Shown here: piece by piece, positions 1-6,187 of the stretch
Numbering within the stretch: the stretch's first letter is position 1
How the letters are laid out: every line of letters begins with the position of its first letter
Origin: DATKCJ01 sp035513275
GTDB taxonomy: Bacteria > Verrucomicrobiota > Verrucomicrobiia > Opitutales > Opitutaceae
DNA: 23,540 bases
Assembly (NCBI GenBank): GCA_035513275.1
Contig: DATKCJ010000187.1
Coordinates: forward strand, 1 to 23,540
Reading direction: 5' to 3'
Program-made: the position numbers and the translations under genes
The notes under the pieces: model-generated
The model's database searches: none
Seen by the model: the letters and a program-made list of their open reading frames with translations, nothing else
What the model was told of the DNA's origin: nothing

Positions 1-111
1 GATTACATCGAGAGCTTCTACAACCGCTCGCGGATGCACTCCGCACTCGGCTATCAAAGTCCCCTCGACTACGAGACCAACCTCAACAACCTAAAACCAA
101 ATCACGCTTAA
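1..111 (+). CDS. IS3-family transposase (OrfB), C-terminal end only
   Basis: The window opens inside a reading frame whose last 36 residues are readable and end in a TAA stop. The sequence includes YIESFYNRSRMHSALGYQSP, the typical C-terminal end of the DDE integrase (rve) domain in IS3-family OrfB transposases: a Y-x-x-x-x-NxxRxHSALGYxSP pattern. The catalytic DDE residues lie upstream of the window and cannot be checked. A terminal inverted repeat follows 4 bp after the stop, so the 3' end of the element is intact. The gene would catalyse copy-out/paste-in transposition of its own element. Whether it is active cannot be judged from this fragment. Confidence 0.88.
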   Translation, partial: DYIESFYNRSRMHSALGYQSPLDYETNLNNLKPNHA

Positions 112-115
112 CGCG

Positions 116-140
116 TGTCCGATTTATCGGGGGAAGCACA
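116..140 (+). repeat. Right terminal inverted repeat of the IS3-family element
   Basis: The segment starts TGTCCGATTTATCGGGGGAA and ends in CA. It matches the usual IS3-family right end (TGTCC...CGGGG...CA-3') and lies immediately after the transposase stop. The left end and target duplication are outside the window, so the exact boundary (CA at 139-140) is inferred. Confidence 0.7.
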
Positions 141-266
141 TCATCTGTGGCCAACTCCTGCCTTCTTCCCATTCGCGCTGATTCGGTAATTCGTGTCGCT
201 CCCTCGCCTTCCTTGACGTGAGCACCTCGGCCGCAGTCGACTAAGTTTGCGGCGCGACACTCCCCC

Positions 267-1607
267 ATGTTCGACGGCTCCTCGATACTCTTGCTGCTCC
301 TGGTCGGAATCGTCTTCGTCATCGTCGCGACTGCGCGCTACAAGCTGCATCCGTTCCTTGCGCTGCTGATCGCGGCGGGAGCCATCGGGCTCGCTTCGGG
401 AATGCCGGCGATCACGGCGCTCACCGCCATCACCGGCGGCTTCGGCCGCACAGTCGGCGCGATCGGCATCGTGATCGCGTGCGGTGGCATGATTGGCGCG
501 ATACTCGAACGAAGTGGCGGCGCCCTCTCGATGGCGGAGTCCGTGCTGCGCCTCGTCGGTCGTAAGCGCGCGCTCGTCGCGATGGCGGGCACTGGCGCGA
601 TCGTTTCCGTGCCGGTCTTCTGCGATTCGGGCTTCGTTCTGCTCGCGCCACTGAACCGCGCGCTCTCGCGCCAGACAGGCATCTCCATCGCGAGCTTCGC
701 CGTCGCACTCGGCATGGGACTCTACACGACGCATTGCCTCGTGCCGCCCACGCCGGGACCGATCGCCGTCGCCGGTGAGCTTCACGCCGACCTCGGCGCC
801 GTAATCCTTCTCGGACTTGTTGCCGCAATTCCCGCCATCGCCGCTTCGTGCCTCTACGCAAGATTCGTAGCCACGCGTATCGTTGTGGCCCCACCCGCGG
901 CTGCCGAAACGGAGCCGACGCCCGTGACCGAGCGGATGCCGGCAGCGTGGGCGTTCGCGCCGGTGCTCGTGCCCGTCGTCCTGATCGCGCTCAAGTCCGT
1001 CGCCGCCTATCCGGGCAGCGCCATCGCGGGCGCGCTGCCCGTTCTGTTGATCGCGGGCGATCCAAATGTCGCACTTGTGCTGGGGGTCCTCATCGCGATG
1101 TTCGCCGCTCGCCGGCATGGCCGCGAGGCGATATCCGAATGGTGCGCCGACGGCCTGCGTGCGACCGGAGTGATCATTCTCATCACCGCCGCCGGTGGCG
1201 CGCTCGGCGCCGTGCTTCGCGAAACTTCGCTCGCGGCGCTCGTTGGCGACACGCTCACCACGCTCGACCTCGGTCGCCTGAACATCCTCCTGCCATTCGT
1301 CATCGCCGCCGGACTCAAAACCGCCATCGGCTCATCCACCGTCGCCATGATCACCACGGCATCGCTCGTGGGCCCGCTCCTCGGCGTGATGGGACTGACG
1401 ACCGGATCCGGTCCGGTGCTCGCCACGCTTGCCATCGCCTCCGGCTCAATGGTCGTCTCGCACGTTAACGACAGTTACTTCTGGGTCATCACCCAAACTT
1501 CCGGCCTCACAATCACGCAGGGTTGCAAGCTCATCACAGTCGCCTCCGCCATCGCCGGCCTCACCGCCATTGCCACCGTCTTCGCACTCAGCCTCATCCT
1601 GCTGTGA
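267..1607 (+). CDS. GntP-family permease (gluconate/organic acid:H+ symporter)
   Basis: This 446-residue protein is almost entirely hydrophobic, with 12 or more probable membrane segments, and has the normal length for the GntP family (about 440-450). Family-like stretches include the N-terminal LHPFLALLIAAG region, a GRTVGAIGIVIACGGMIGAI stretch near residue 60, VFCDSGFVLLAPL near residue 115 and VPPTPGPIA near residue 160. GntP-type proteins import gluconate or related acids such as idonate, D-serine or glycerate by proton symport across the inner membrane. The substrate cannot be read from sequence, and no sugar-acid kinase or dehydrogenase gene lies beside it. The ATG at 267 starts directly with a membrane segment and has no clear ribosome binding site. 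The gene stands alone, 127 bp after the IS3 end. Confidence 0.88.
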   Translation: MFDGSSILLLLLVGIVFVIVATARYKLHPFLALLIAAGAIGLASGMPAITALTAITGGFGRTVGAIGIVIACGGMIGAILERSGGALSMAESVLRLVGRKRALVAMAGTGAIVSVPVFCDSGFVLLAPLNRALSRQTGISIASFAVALGMGLYTTHCLVPPTPGPIAVAGELHADLGAVILLGLVAAIPAIAASCLYARFVATRIVVAPPAAAETEPTPVTERMPAAWAFAPVLVPVVLIALKSVAAYPGSAIAGALPVLLIAGDPNVALVLGVLIAMFAARRHGREAISEWCADGLRATGVIILITAAGGALGAVLRETSLAALVGDTLTTLDLGRLNILLPFVIAAGLKTAIGSSTVAMITTASLVGPLLGVMGLTTGSGPVLATLAIASGSMVVSHVNDSYFWVITQTSGLTITQGCKLITVASAIAGLTAIATVFALSLILL

Positions 1608-2139
1608 GTCAGATCATTTCCCGAACCTGATCTCTCGTCACAGAGTTCACGGAGGCCACACAGAGTCCATGGAGGCAAAAAACTCCTCTGTGCACTCGGT
1701 CCGGCCCTCTGTGCTCTCCGTGACTCAGAATCCGTTTTCTTTGAATGCCGCCTATGACGCGCTAGTCCCATTCGTGCTCTGCTGGCCAGCAGAGTGACCC
1801 AACTTCCTCATCTGATTCCGACCTCCATGTCTCTGCCTGTCCTCCGTAGCCTCGGCGAAGGAGGATGCCTCCGTGGTTCAGTCCATCCAAATCCGTGCCC
1901 ATCTGTGAAATCAGTGGCCAGAACTCCGTGTTTCTTCTGTGTCTCGTGCTGCTTCGTGCAAGTTCCCGCGACATAGCCGGGTCCGTTCCCCTCTGTTCCT
2001 GTCTCCTGCGTTTCCCTTTTTTCGTGTATTCAGTGTATTCCGTGGGCAGCCCTCCTTCCCCTCTTCGCTCCGAAACCTTTCGTGTGTTTCGTGTATTTCG
2101 TGGTTCCCATCCCCTCTGTGGTTTAAGATCTGACTTCCG
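1608..2139. repeat. 532-bp gene-free spacer made of several intergenic repeat types
   Basis: I see no convincing gene here. From left to right the spacer holds: an inverted pair of 'cacagag/ctctgtg' repeats (1646-1665 against 1707-1723); a perfect 18-bp palindrome CTCTGCTGGCCAGCAGAG (1777-1794); a hairpin CCTCC...GGAGG (1841-1864); a copy of a GTGCCCATCTGTGAAATC-like repeat (about 1902-1920) that recurs reversed near 9673-9703; and short phrases such as TTCGTGTGTTTCGTG (about 2079-2104). These resemble the phrase-like intergenic repeats common in Verrucomicrobia and Planctomycetes genomes. Short open frames across it are low-complexity artefacts of the repeats. Confidence 0.65.
1777..1794. 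repeat. Perfect 18-bp palindrome
   Basis: CTCTGCTGGCCAGCAGAG is its own reverse complement. It lies about 170 bp after the permease stop with no T-run on either side, so it is not an obvious intrinsic terminator. It could be a protein-binding site or part of the repeat mosaic around it. Confidence 0.6.
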
Positions 2140-3435
2140 ATGAATGATCCCCTTCCCGCGCGTAGCGCTCGCTTCGCGTCACAACTGAATCTCGACAACG
2201 CCCTCCTGCTCATCGGAGCGGGCGAGCCGATCTCGATCCCCGGCGGAGCCGACCAGACCTACCCATTCATCGCGCACGCCGAGTATTTCGCCCTCACCGA
2301 CCTGAACATCCCAGGCGCCGTCCTCGCCTACGATCACGCCGACGGTCCCGAGGCGGGCTGGGTGTCGTTCGTGCCCGACATCACCGAGGCGCAGCGCGTA
2401 TGGGAGGGACTCGTGTCCGTGCCCGGCACACCGCTTTCGAAGCTTGGAACATGGCTCGCCGCGCGCAGCGCGCGTCCCGTCATTCATCTCGGCGTGCCGC
2501 TCCACGGCGCGAAGCCCGACAACGCCGCGATCGCCGCCGTGCGTGAGCAGTTCATGCACGCGCGTCGACCGAAGGACGCCGCACAACTCGACCGCATTCG
2601 CGCCGCAGCGGCAGCCACGGCCGCAGGTTTCAAGACCGCAGCCGAGCACATCCGACCCGGCGTAACCGAGCGCGCACTGCAGATCGAGATCGAGGCGTCG
2701 TTCGCACGCGCAGGCGGCACACGCACCGCCTATGACACAATTGTCGGCATCGGCTCGAACTCCGCGGTGCTGCATTTCATGCCAACCGACCGCGCCGCGA
2801 AGGAAGGCGACCACATCCTAATCGACGCCGGCGCCGAAGTGCGCCGCTACTGCGCCGACGTCACGCGCACGTTCGTCGTCGGCACGCCGCGCGGCATCAC
2901 GAGGGACCTCTACGCAATCGTCCTCGAAGCCGAGGAGCGCGCGATCTCGCGCTGCCTGCCCGGCACCGAGTGGCGTGAGATCCATCTGCGCTGCGCCGTC
3001 GAACTCACGGCCGGACTCGTTTCGCTCGGCCTCATGCGCGGCGATCCCGCGGGGCTCGTCGAGCGCGAGGCGCACCTGCTCTTCTTTCCGCACGGCATCG
3101 GTCACATGGTCGGCCTCGGCGTGCGCGACGCGGGCGGCATGTTCCCCGGCAGAAGGAAATCCGAATCGCCCTCGCTCAAGAACCTCCGCACCGACCTCCC
3201 GCTCGAGCCCGGATACGTGATGACCGTCGAACCCGGCCTCTACTTCATCCCCGCGCTCCTCAACGACCGCGAGCGCCGCACACGATTCAAGGACGCCGTC
3301 GCCTGGGACAAGGTCGACCTCCTCATCGGCACCGGCGGCATCCGGATCGAGGACAATGTCCTCATCACCGCTTCCACCCCCGAAAACCTATCTGCCGCGA
3401 TACCGAAGGACTGGGCCTCGGCTGTGCGGGGATGA
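2140..3435 (+). CDS. M24-family metallopeptidase (Xaa-Pro aminopeptidase type)
   Basis: This 431-residue protein has the two-domain layout of aminopeptidase P. An N-terminal creatinase-like domain (about 1-145) is followed by a pita-bread catalytic domain (about 150-425). All five expected metal ligands are visible: D229 (ILIDAGAE), D240 (CADVTRTF), H318 (FFPHGIGH), E364 (MTVEPGL) and E404 (IRIEDNV). H212 (LHFMP) and H322 fit the substrate-binding histidines. It should remove N-terminal residues preceding proline, using two Mn or similar metal ions. No signal peptide is seen, so it is probably cytoplasmic. The ATG at 2140 has no clear Shine-Dalgarno sequence, but the N-terminus fits the family. 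The gene stands alone between two spacers. Confidence 0.92.
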   Translation: MNDPLPARSARFASQLNLDNALLLIGAGEPISIPGGADQTYPFIAHAEYFALTDLNIPGAVLAYDHADGPEAGWVSFVPDITEAQRVWEGLVSVPGTPLSKLGTWLAARSARPVIHLGVPLHGAKPDNAAIAAVREQFMHARRPKDAAQLDRIRAAAAATAAGFKTAAEHIRPGVTERALQIEIEASFARAGGTRTAYDTIVGIGSNSAVLHFMPTDRAAKEGDHILIDAGAEVRRYCADVTRTFVVGTPRGITRDLYAIVLEAEERAISRCLPGTEWREIHLRCAVELTAGLVSLGLMRGDPAGLVEREAHLLFFPHGIGHMVGLGVRDAGGMFPGRRKSESPSLKNLRTDLPLEPGYVMTVEPGLYFIPALLNDRERRTRFKDAVAWDKVDLLIGTGGIRIEDNVLITASTPENLSAAIPKDWASAVRG

Positions 3436-3521
3436 GTTGCCCCCACTCCGACCTTTCGCTCTGACTGCAGACATCGGCAAATGCTGTTGCCCCGCAACCG
3501 CGTGTTCCTACCTTCCCTTTT

Positions 3522-3731
3522 ATGCCAAAAGTCACATTGCCCGCGCACTTTGACGGAGAACAGATCCGACTGGATGAGCCATACAAACTCCAGAAGGACG
3601 CGCGGCTCCTTGTCGTCTTGATGGCTGAGCCCGCTGAACACGAAAAGTGGACCGCTGTGTCAGAGGCAGCACTCGTGAGGGTATACGGGAGTGACGAGCC
3701 GGAGTATACGATCGAAGACGTTCGGCGATGA
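3522..3731 (+). CDS. Small antitoxin of a type II toxin-antitoxin pair (inferred)
   Basis: This 69-residue protein begins MPKVTLPAHFDGEQIRLDEP, a beta-strand-rich start similar to small antitoxins paired with MazF/PemK toxins ('x-A-x-F-D-G-x-x-I-x-L-D-E-P'). Its C-terminal half is acidic and probably wraps the toxin. Its stop overlaps the next start in an ATGA (3728-3731), the usual coupling of antitoxin and toxin. The function is inferred from size, start motif and the MazF-like gene that follows. Antitoxins of this kind normally neutralise the toxin and repress the operon. No ribosome binding site is seen before the ATG. A weak promoter-like pair (TTGCCC at 3487-3492, TACCTT at 3509-3514) sits so close that the mRNA could be leaderless. 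Confidence 0.68.
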   Translation: MPKVTLPAHFDGEQIRLDEPYKLQKDARLLVVLMAEPAEHEKWTAVSEAALVRVYGSDEPEYTIEDVRR

Positions 3732-4065
3732 TTGCTGGCGACATGCGCTGACATCGCTACCACAGGCAGACGGCTCCGCGAAGTTGAGGCCGGTGCTCTT
3801 GCTGAAGAAGTTCCCGCCGTTCGGAGACTTTCTCGTTTGTGGCATCAGCAGCCAGACACGGCACCAAGTCGCCGGCTTTGATCACGTCATAATCGCTGGC
3901 ACCGCGGAATTCACTGCAACTGGACTCAAGGCGACATCTGTCGCGAGGCTTGGCTTTCTCGCGGTGTTACCAGAATCACATTTCACCGGACGAATAGGCG
4001 CGGTTTCGGATGACACGTTGAACATGTTGCTTCGTCGCCTAAGCGAGTTTCTGGTCAAACCGTAA
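3728..4065 (+). pseudogene. MazF/PemK-like toxin, apparently frameshifted near its start
   Basis: Reading from the ATG that overlaps the antitoxin stop gives MIAGD, the usual start of this toxin family, but then hits TGA after two more codons. The rest of the toxin lies in the neighbouring frame from about 3745: ALTSLPQADGSAKLRPVLLL, then a FLVCGISSQ segment, and it runs to the stop at 4065. Family members typically read M-x-A-G-D-[IV]-x-L-x-x-L-P-Q-A-D-G. Restoring one missing base after GACAT (about 3744) joins the two parts exactly. Without it, the long frame has only a GTG at 3691 inside the antitoxin gene. A sequencing error or a programmed frameshift are alternatives. Active toxins of this family are ribosome-dependent or free mRNA endonucleases. 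An untranslated or shifted toxin would leave the antitoxin orphaned. Confidence 0.72.
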
Positions 4066-4077
4066 CGCCGGTGATGA

Positions 4078-4587
4078 ATGAGCTGTCGTCCAAAACGGCA
4101 CGATTGCCTCGGCGAGCACTTCGCCTTTACCCAAAGGCTGAATAACACACCGTTCGGCAAAATTCTCATTCGAGCGCTACTTCTCATACTCGGCCTGTGC
4201 ATCGGGTTCATCCAGTGCGGCGCGAAGCCCAAGCCAGAAGAAGTCGAGGCAGTCGATTTGCCCCGGGAGATATTCACTGGTGAGAATCTCAAGACCGAAG
4301 CTGACATGCGTCGGGTCGTTGAGACCATCAAGATCGCGCCGAGGGGAGCACGGTTCTCCAAGCAGCAATTGAAAGGCATGGAAGATATTTTGGTCGCATT
4401 GCTGAATGTCGCAGCGTCTGAGAAGATTGACTTGGTTCGTTTCTCAGCGTCATGCGACTTGTTCGCCACGCTTGATTCCACTATGAGCGGAAAGGAAGGC
4501 TGGAGGACGATTCAGTCCGAAGCCAAAGGTGAAGATCATCTGGTGGATTTGGCGGCTGTCATCGCAGTAATGAAAACATGGGGTTGA
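4078..4587 (+). CDS. Unknown membrane-anchored protein
   Basis: I do not recognise this 169-residue protein. It has one hydrophobic stretch (about residues 29-46, LIRALLLILGLCIGFIQCG), followed by a charged, probably periplasmic or surface domain rich in acidic residues. The cysteine after GFIQ resembles a lipoprotein cysteine, but the lipobox is poor. If it is a lipoprotein or signal-anchored protein, the true start may be closer to residue 20, because the first 20 residues look unlike a signal peptide. The region is less GC-rich than its neighbours. Together with the toxin-antitoxin remnant just upstream (12 bp away), this suggests an acquired patch. No motif allows a function to be named. 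A perfect hairpin at 4611-4645 follows the stop by 23 bp. Confidence 0.5.
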   Translation: MSCRPKRHDCLGEHFAFTQRLNNTPFGKILIRALLLILGLCIGFIQCGAKPKPEEVEAVDLPREIFTGENLKTEADMRRVVETIKIAPRGARFSKQQLKGMEDILVALLNVAASEKIDLVRFSASCDLFATLDSTMSGKEGWRTIQSEAKGEDHLVDLAAVIAVMKTWG

Positions 4588-4915
4588 AGAAAGGGCCGAA
4601 TATTCGACCAGCGCCCATGGCGGGGCGCAGTCCCGCCATGGGCGCATCACTGAACGTTCGGCAATAAGGGAGCGATACCGGCACTCATCTCTCACAAGGT
4701 AAAATGGTATTCTTGCTGCGAGATCGCGACGGGCTCGCGGACACGCTCGGACACAGCGATTTCGACTGTGAAGATTGGCCATCTGCGATCGCGAGCTGTC
4801 CAAGACGCCAAATTAGCGCGGCTACAGCGTGCGAGGACGCACTCTTCTAGGATGGGAGGCGCGCGGGTCGGACCTTTCGTCGCGAGCGGGATGCCGGCAG
4901 GGTTGCTTCACCCCG
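4588..4915. other. 328-bp gene-free spacer
   Basis: Apart from the stem-loop at 4611-4645, I see no gene, clear promoter or other repeat here. An open frame extending the downstream gene back to 4829 has no family similarity in its first 29 codons and is treated as non-coding. Confidence 0.5.
4611..4645. repeat. Perfect 14-bp stem-loop (possible terminator or REP-like element)
   Basis: The arm GCGCCCATGGCGGG is followed by a 7-base loop and its exact reverse complement. It begins 23 bp after the stop of the gene ending at 4587. There is no T-run, so a factor-independent terminator is not certain. It may stabilise the 3' end of the mRNA or be a dispersed palindromic repeat. Confidence 0.6.
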
Positions 4916-5971
4916 ATGTCCCGCGACTTGCTCGATCTCGCCTCGCAACGCCACCGCGTGCCGATTGCCGCCGACTTGGTGCTGCACAAGCACGCCGACG
5001 CGGATCAAATTATTCGAGACGGCGGCCGGCTCGGCGAAGTGGTGGCTGAGGCGGCGGAAGCTTTTCACACTCCCCTCGCCTTTCCCCTCATGGATCTGCG
5101 GCTGGAGAAGGCCGAGTTGCTCAACCACTTCGGCGTGGCGACGGACGACATCGAGAAATTCCACTTCGTTGTTCCGCCGACTCTCGAGCAGCGCCGCAAT
5201 TACGCCACGTTCGTGAAGCAGGTCGCGCCGAGCGAACGCGTCGCGGCTAACCTGGGCGCCGTGCACTCAATCCGGTCGCGGACAAAACTCGTTCCCGTGG
5301 GCATGTGCATCGGCCCCTACTCGCTCACGTCGAAGCTCATGGCGGATCCGATCACGCCGATCTACCTCGCAGGGATGGGCGTCACCGCCGAGGAGGAGCC
5401 GGAAGTCGCACTGCTGGAAGCGTGCATGGACATCAGCATCACCTGCGTGATGCACGAGGTTGAACTGGCTGTCGCAGCCGGGGCCAAGGCGATCTTCATC
5501 GCGGAGCCTGCGGCCAACCAGATCTTCTTCTCCCCGCTTCAACTGGCCGCCGGCAGCGACATCTTCGAACGCTGCGTGCTCGCGCCCAACCGGCGGATCG
5601 CAGCGCTCCTCGCCGACCGCGGCGTGGATTTGATCTTCCACTGCTGTGGCGAAATTACCGACGGGATGCTGGAAGGATTCTGCTCGCTGCGACCCGCGAT
5701 GCTGAGCCTCGGCAGCTCACGCAAGCTTTGGGATGTCGCGCCACTTGTGCCCAAGGACATCGTCCTCTACGGCAATCTTCCCTCGAAGATGTTTTACTCG
5801 GACCAGATGATGCCGCTCACGCGCGTCGCGGAGGACACCGCACGGCTCGCGGCACAGATGGAGGCAACCGGTCATCCGTTTATCCTCGGCACCGAGTGCG
5901 ACACCCTGCACGTGCCCGAATACGCCGCGACGATCTGCAAGAAAGTCGACTGCATGCTCACGGCGGCGTGA
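4916..5971 (+). CDS. Uroporphyrinogen decarboxylase-fold protein, probably a corrinoid methyltransferase relative
   Basis: This 351-residue protein has a URO-D-like TIM-barrel pattern. Segments include VPVGMCIGPYSLTSKLMADP (about 127-146), an IAEPAANQIFFSP segment (195-207), FHCCGEITDGM (241-251), and the C-terminal HPFILGTECDTLHVP (320-334). H242-x-C244 together with C328 resembles the zinc-binding H-x-C...C triad of methylcobamide methyltransferases (MtaA/CmuA type), which true uroporphyrinogen decarboxylase lacks. I therefore favour a methyl-transfer or demethylation role over haem synthesis. No corrinoid protein or haem gene is adjacent, so the substrate is unknown. The ATG at 4916 was chosen because the conserved region starts here; an in-frame start at 4829 would add 29 residues unlike the family. 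Confidence 0.72.
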   Translation: MSRDLLDLASQRHRVPIAADLVLHKHADADQIIRDGGRLGEVVAEAAEAFHTPLAFPLMDLRLEKAELLNHFGVATDDIEKFHFVVPPTLEQRRNYATFVKQVAPSERVAANLGAVHSIRSRTKLVPVGMCIGPYSLTSKLMADPITPIYLAGMGVTAEEEPEVALLEACMDISITCVMHEVELAVAAGAKAIFIAEPAANQIFFSPLQLAAGSDIFERCVLAPNRRIAALLADRGVDLIFHCCGEITDGMLEGFCSLRPAMLSLGSSRKLWDVAPLVPKDIVLYGNLPSKMFYSDQMMPLTRVAEDTARLAAQMEATGHPFILGTECDTLHVPEYAATICKKVDCMLTAA

Positions 5972-6007
5972 GGCGGCGGCGCCGATTTCCGGTAGACGCC
6001 GTTCGCA

Positions 6008-6108
6008 AAAGCGGCAGGGGACTGCCGCACTCCAAGACGCTGCCGCGACTGATTGAACGCCATGTGCAGAGCCGAAGGCCTTGGAGTGCGCCGCTCCTGT
6101 GGCGCTTT
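6008..6108. repeat. Long imperfect inverted repeat between convergent genes
   Basis: The left arm at 6008-6036 (AAAGCGGCAGGGGACTGCCG... ending CACTCCAAG) pairs imperfectly with the right arm at 6080-6108 (CTTGGAGTGCG... ending GGCGCTTT), across about 43 bases. The left arm also contains its own hairpin, GCGGCAG/CTGCCGC. The element fills the gap between two convergent genes (ending at 5971 and 6188). It could act as a bidirectional terminator or mRNA end stabiliser, and it looks like a dispersed repeat. Confidence 0.6.
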
Positions 6109-6187
6109 GCGGCCGGTCGCCATTTGCGCGTGGCTAAGATTGGGGTGAATCCCGCCAGAGAGTTTTCCGTGCTGACTACTTCTCGCC

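Noticed and set aside
213..247. TTGACG and TAAGTT as a promoter for the permease
   Set aside because: The spacing is 23 bp, too long for a standard sigma-70 type promoter.
141..1118. Long minus-strand open frame opposite the GntP permease
   Set aside because: Arg/Asp/His-rich translation with no family pattern; it is the antisense shadow of a clear permease gene in high-GC DNA.
1429..2213. Small open frames in the spacer after the permease
   Set aside because: They are translations of short intergenic repeats, with no start signals and repeated Ser/Phe/Val-rich phrases.
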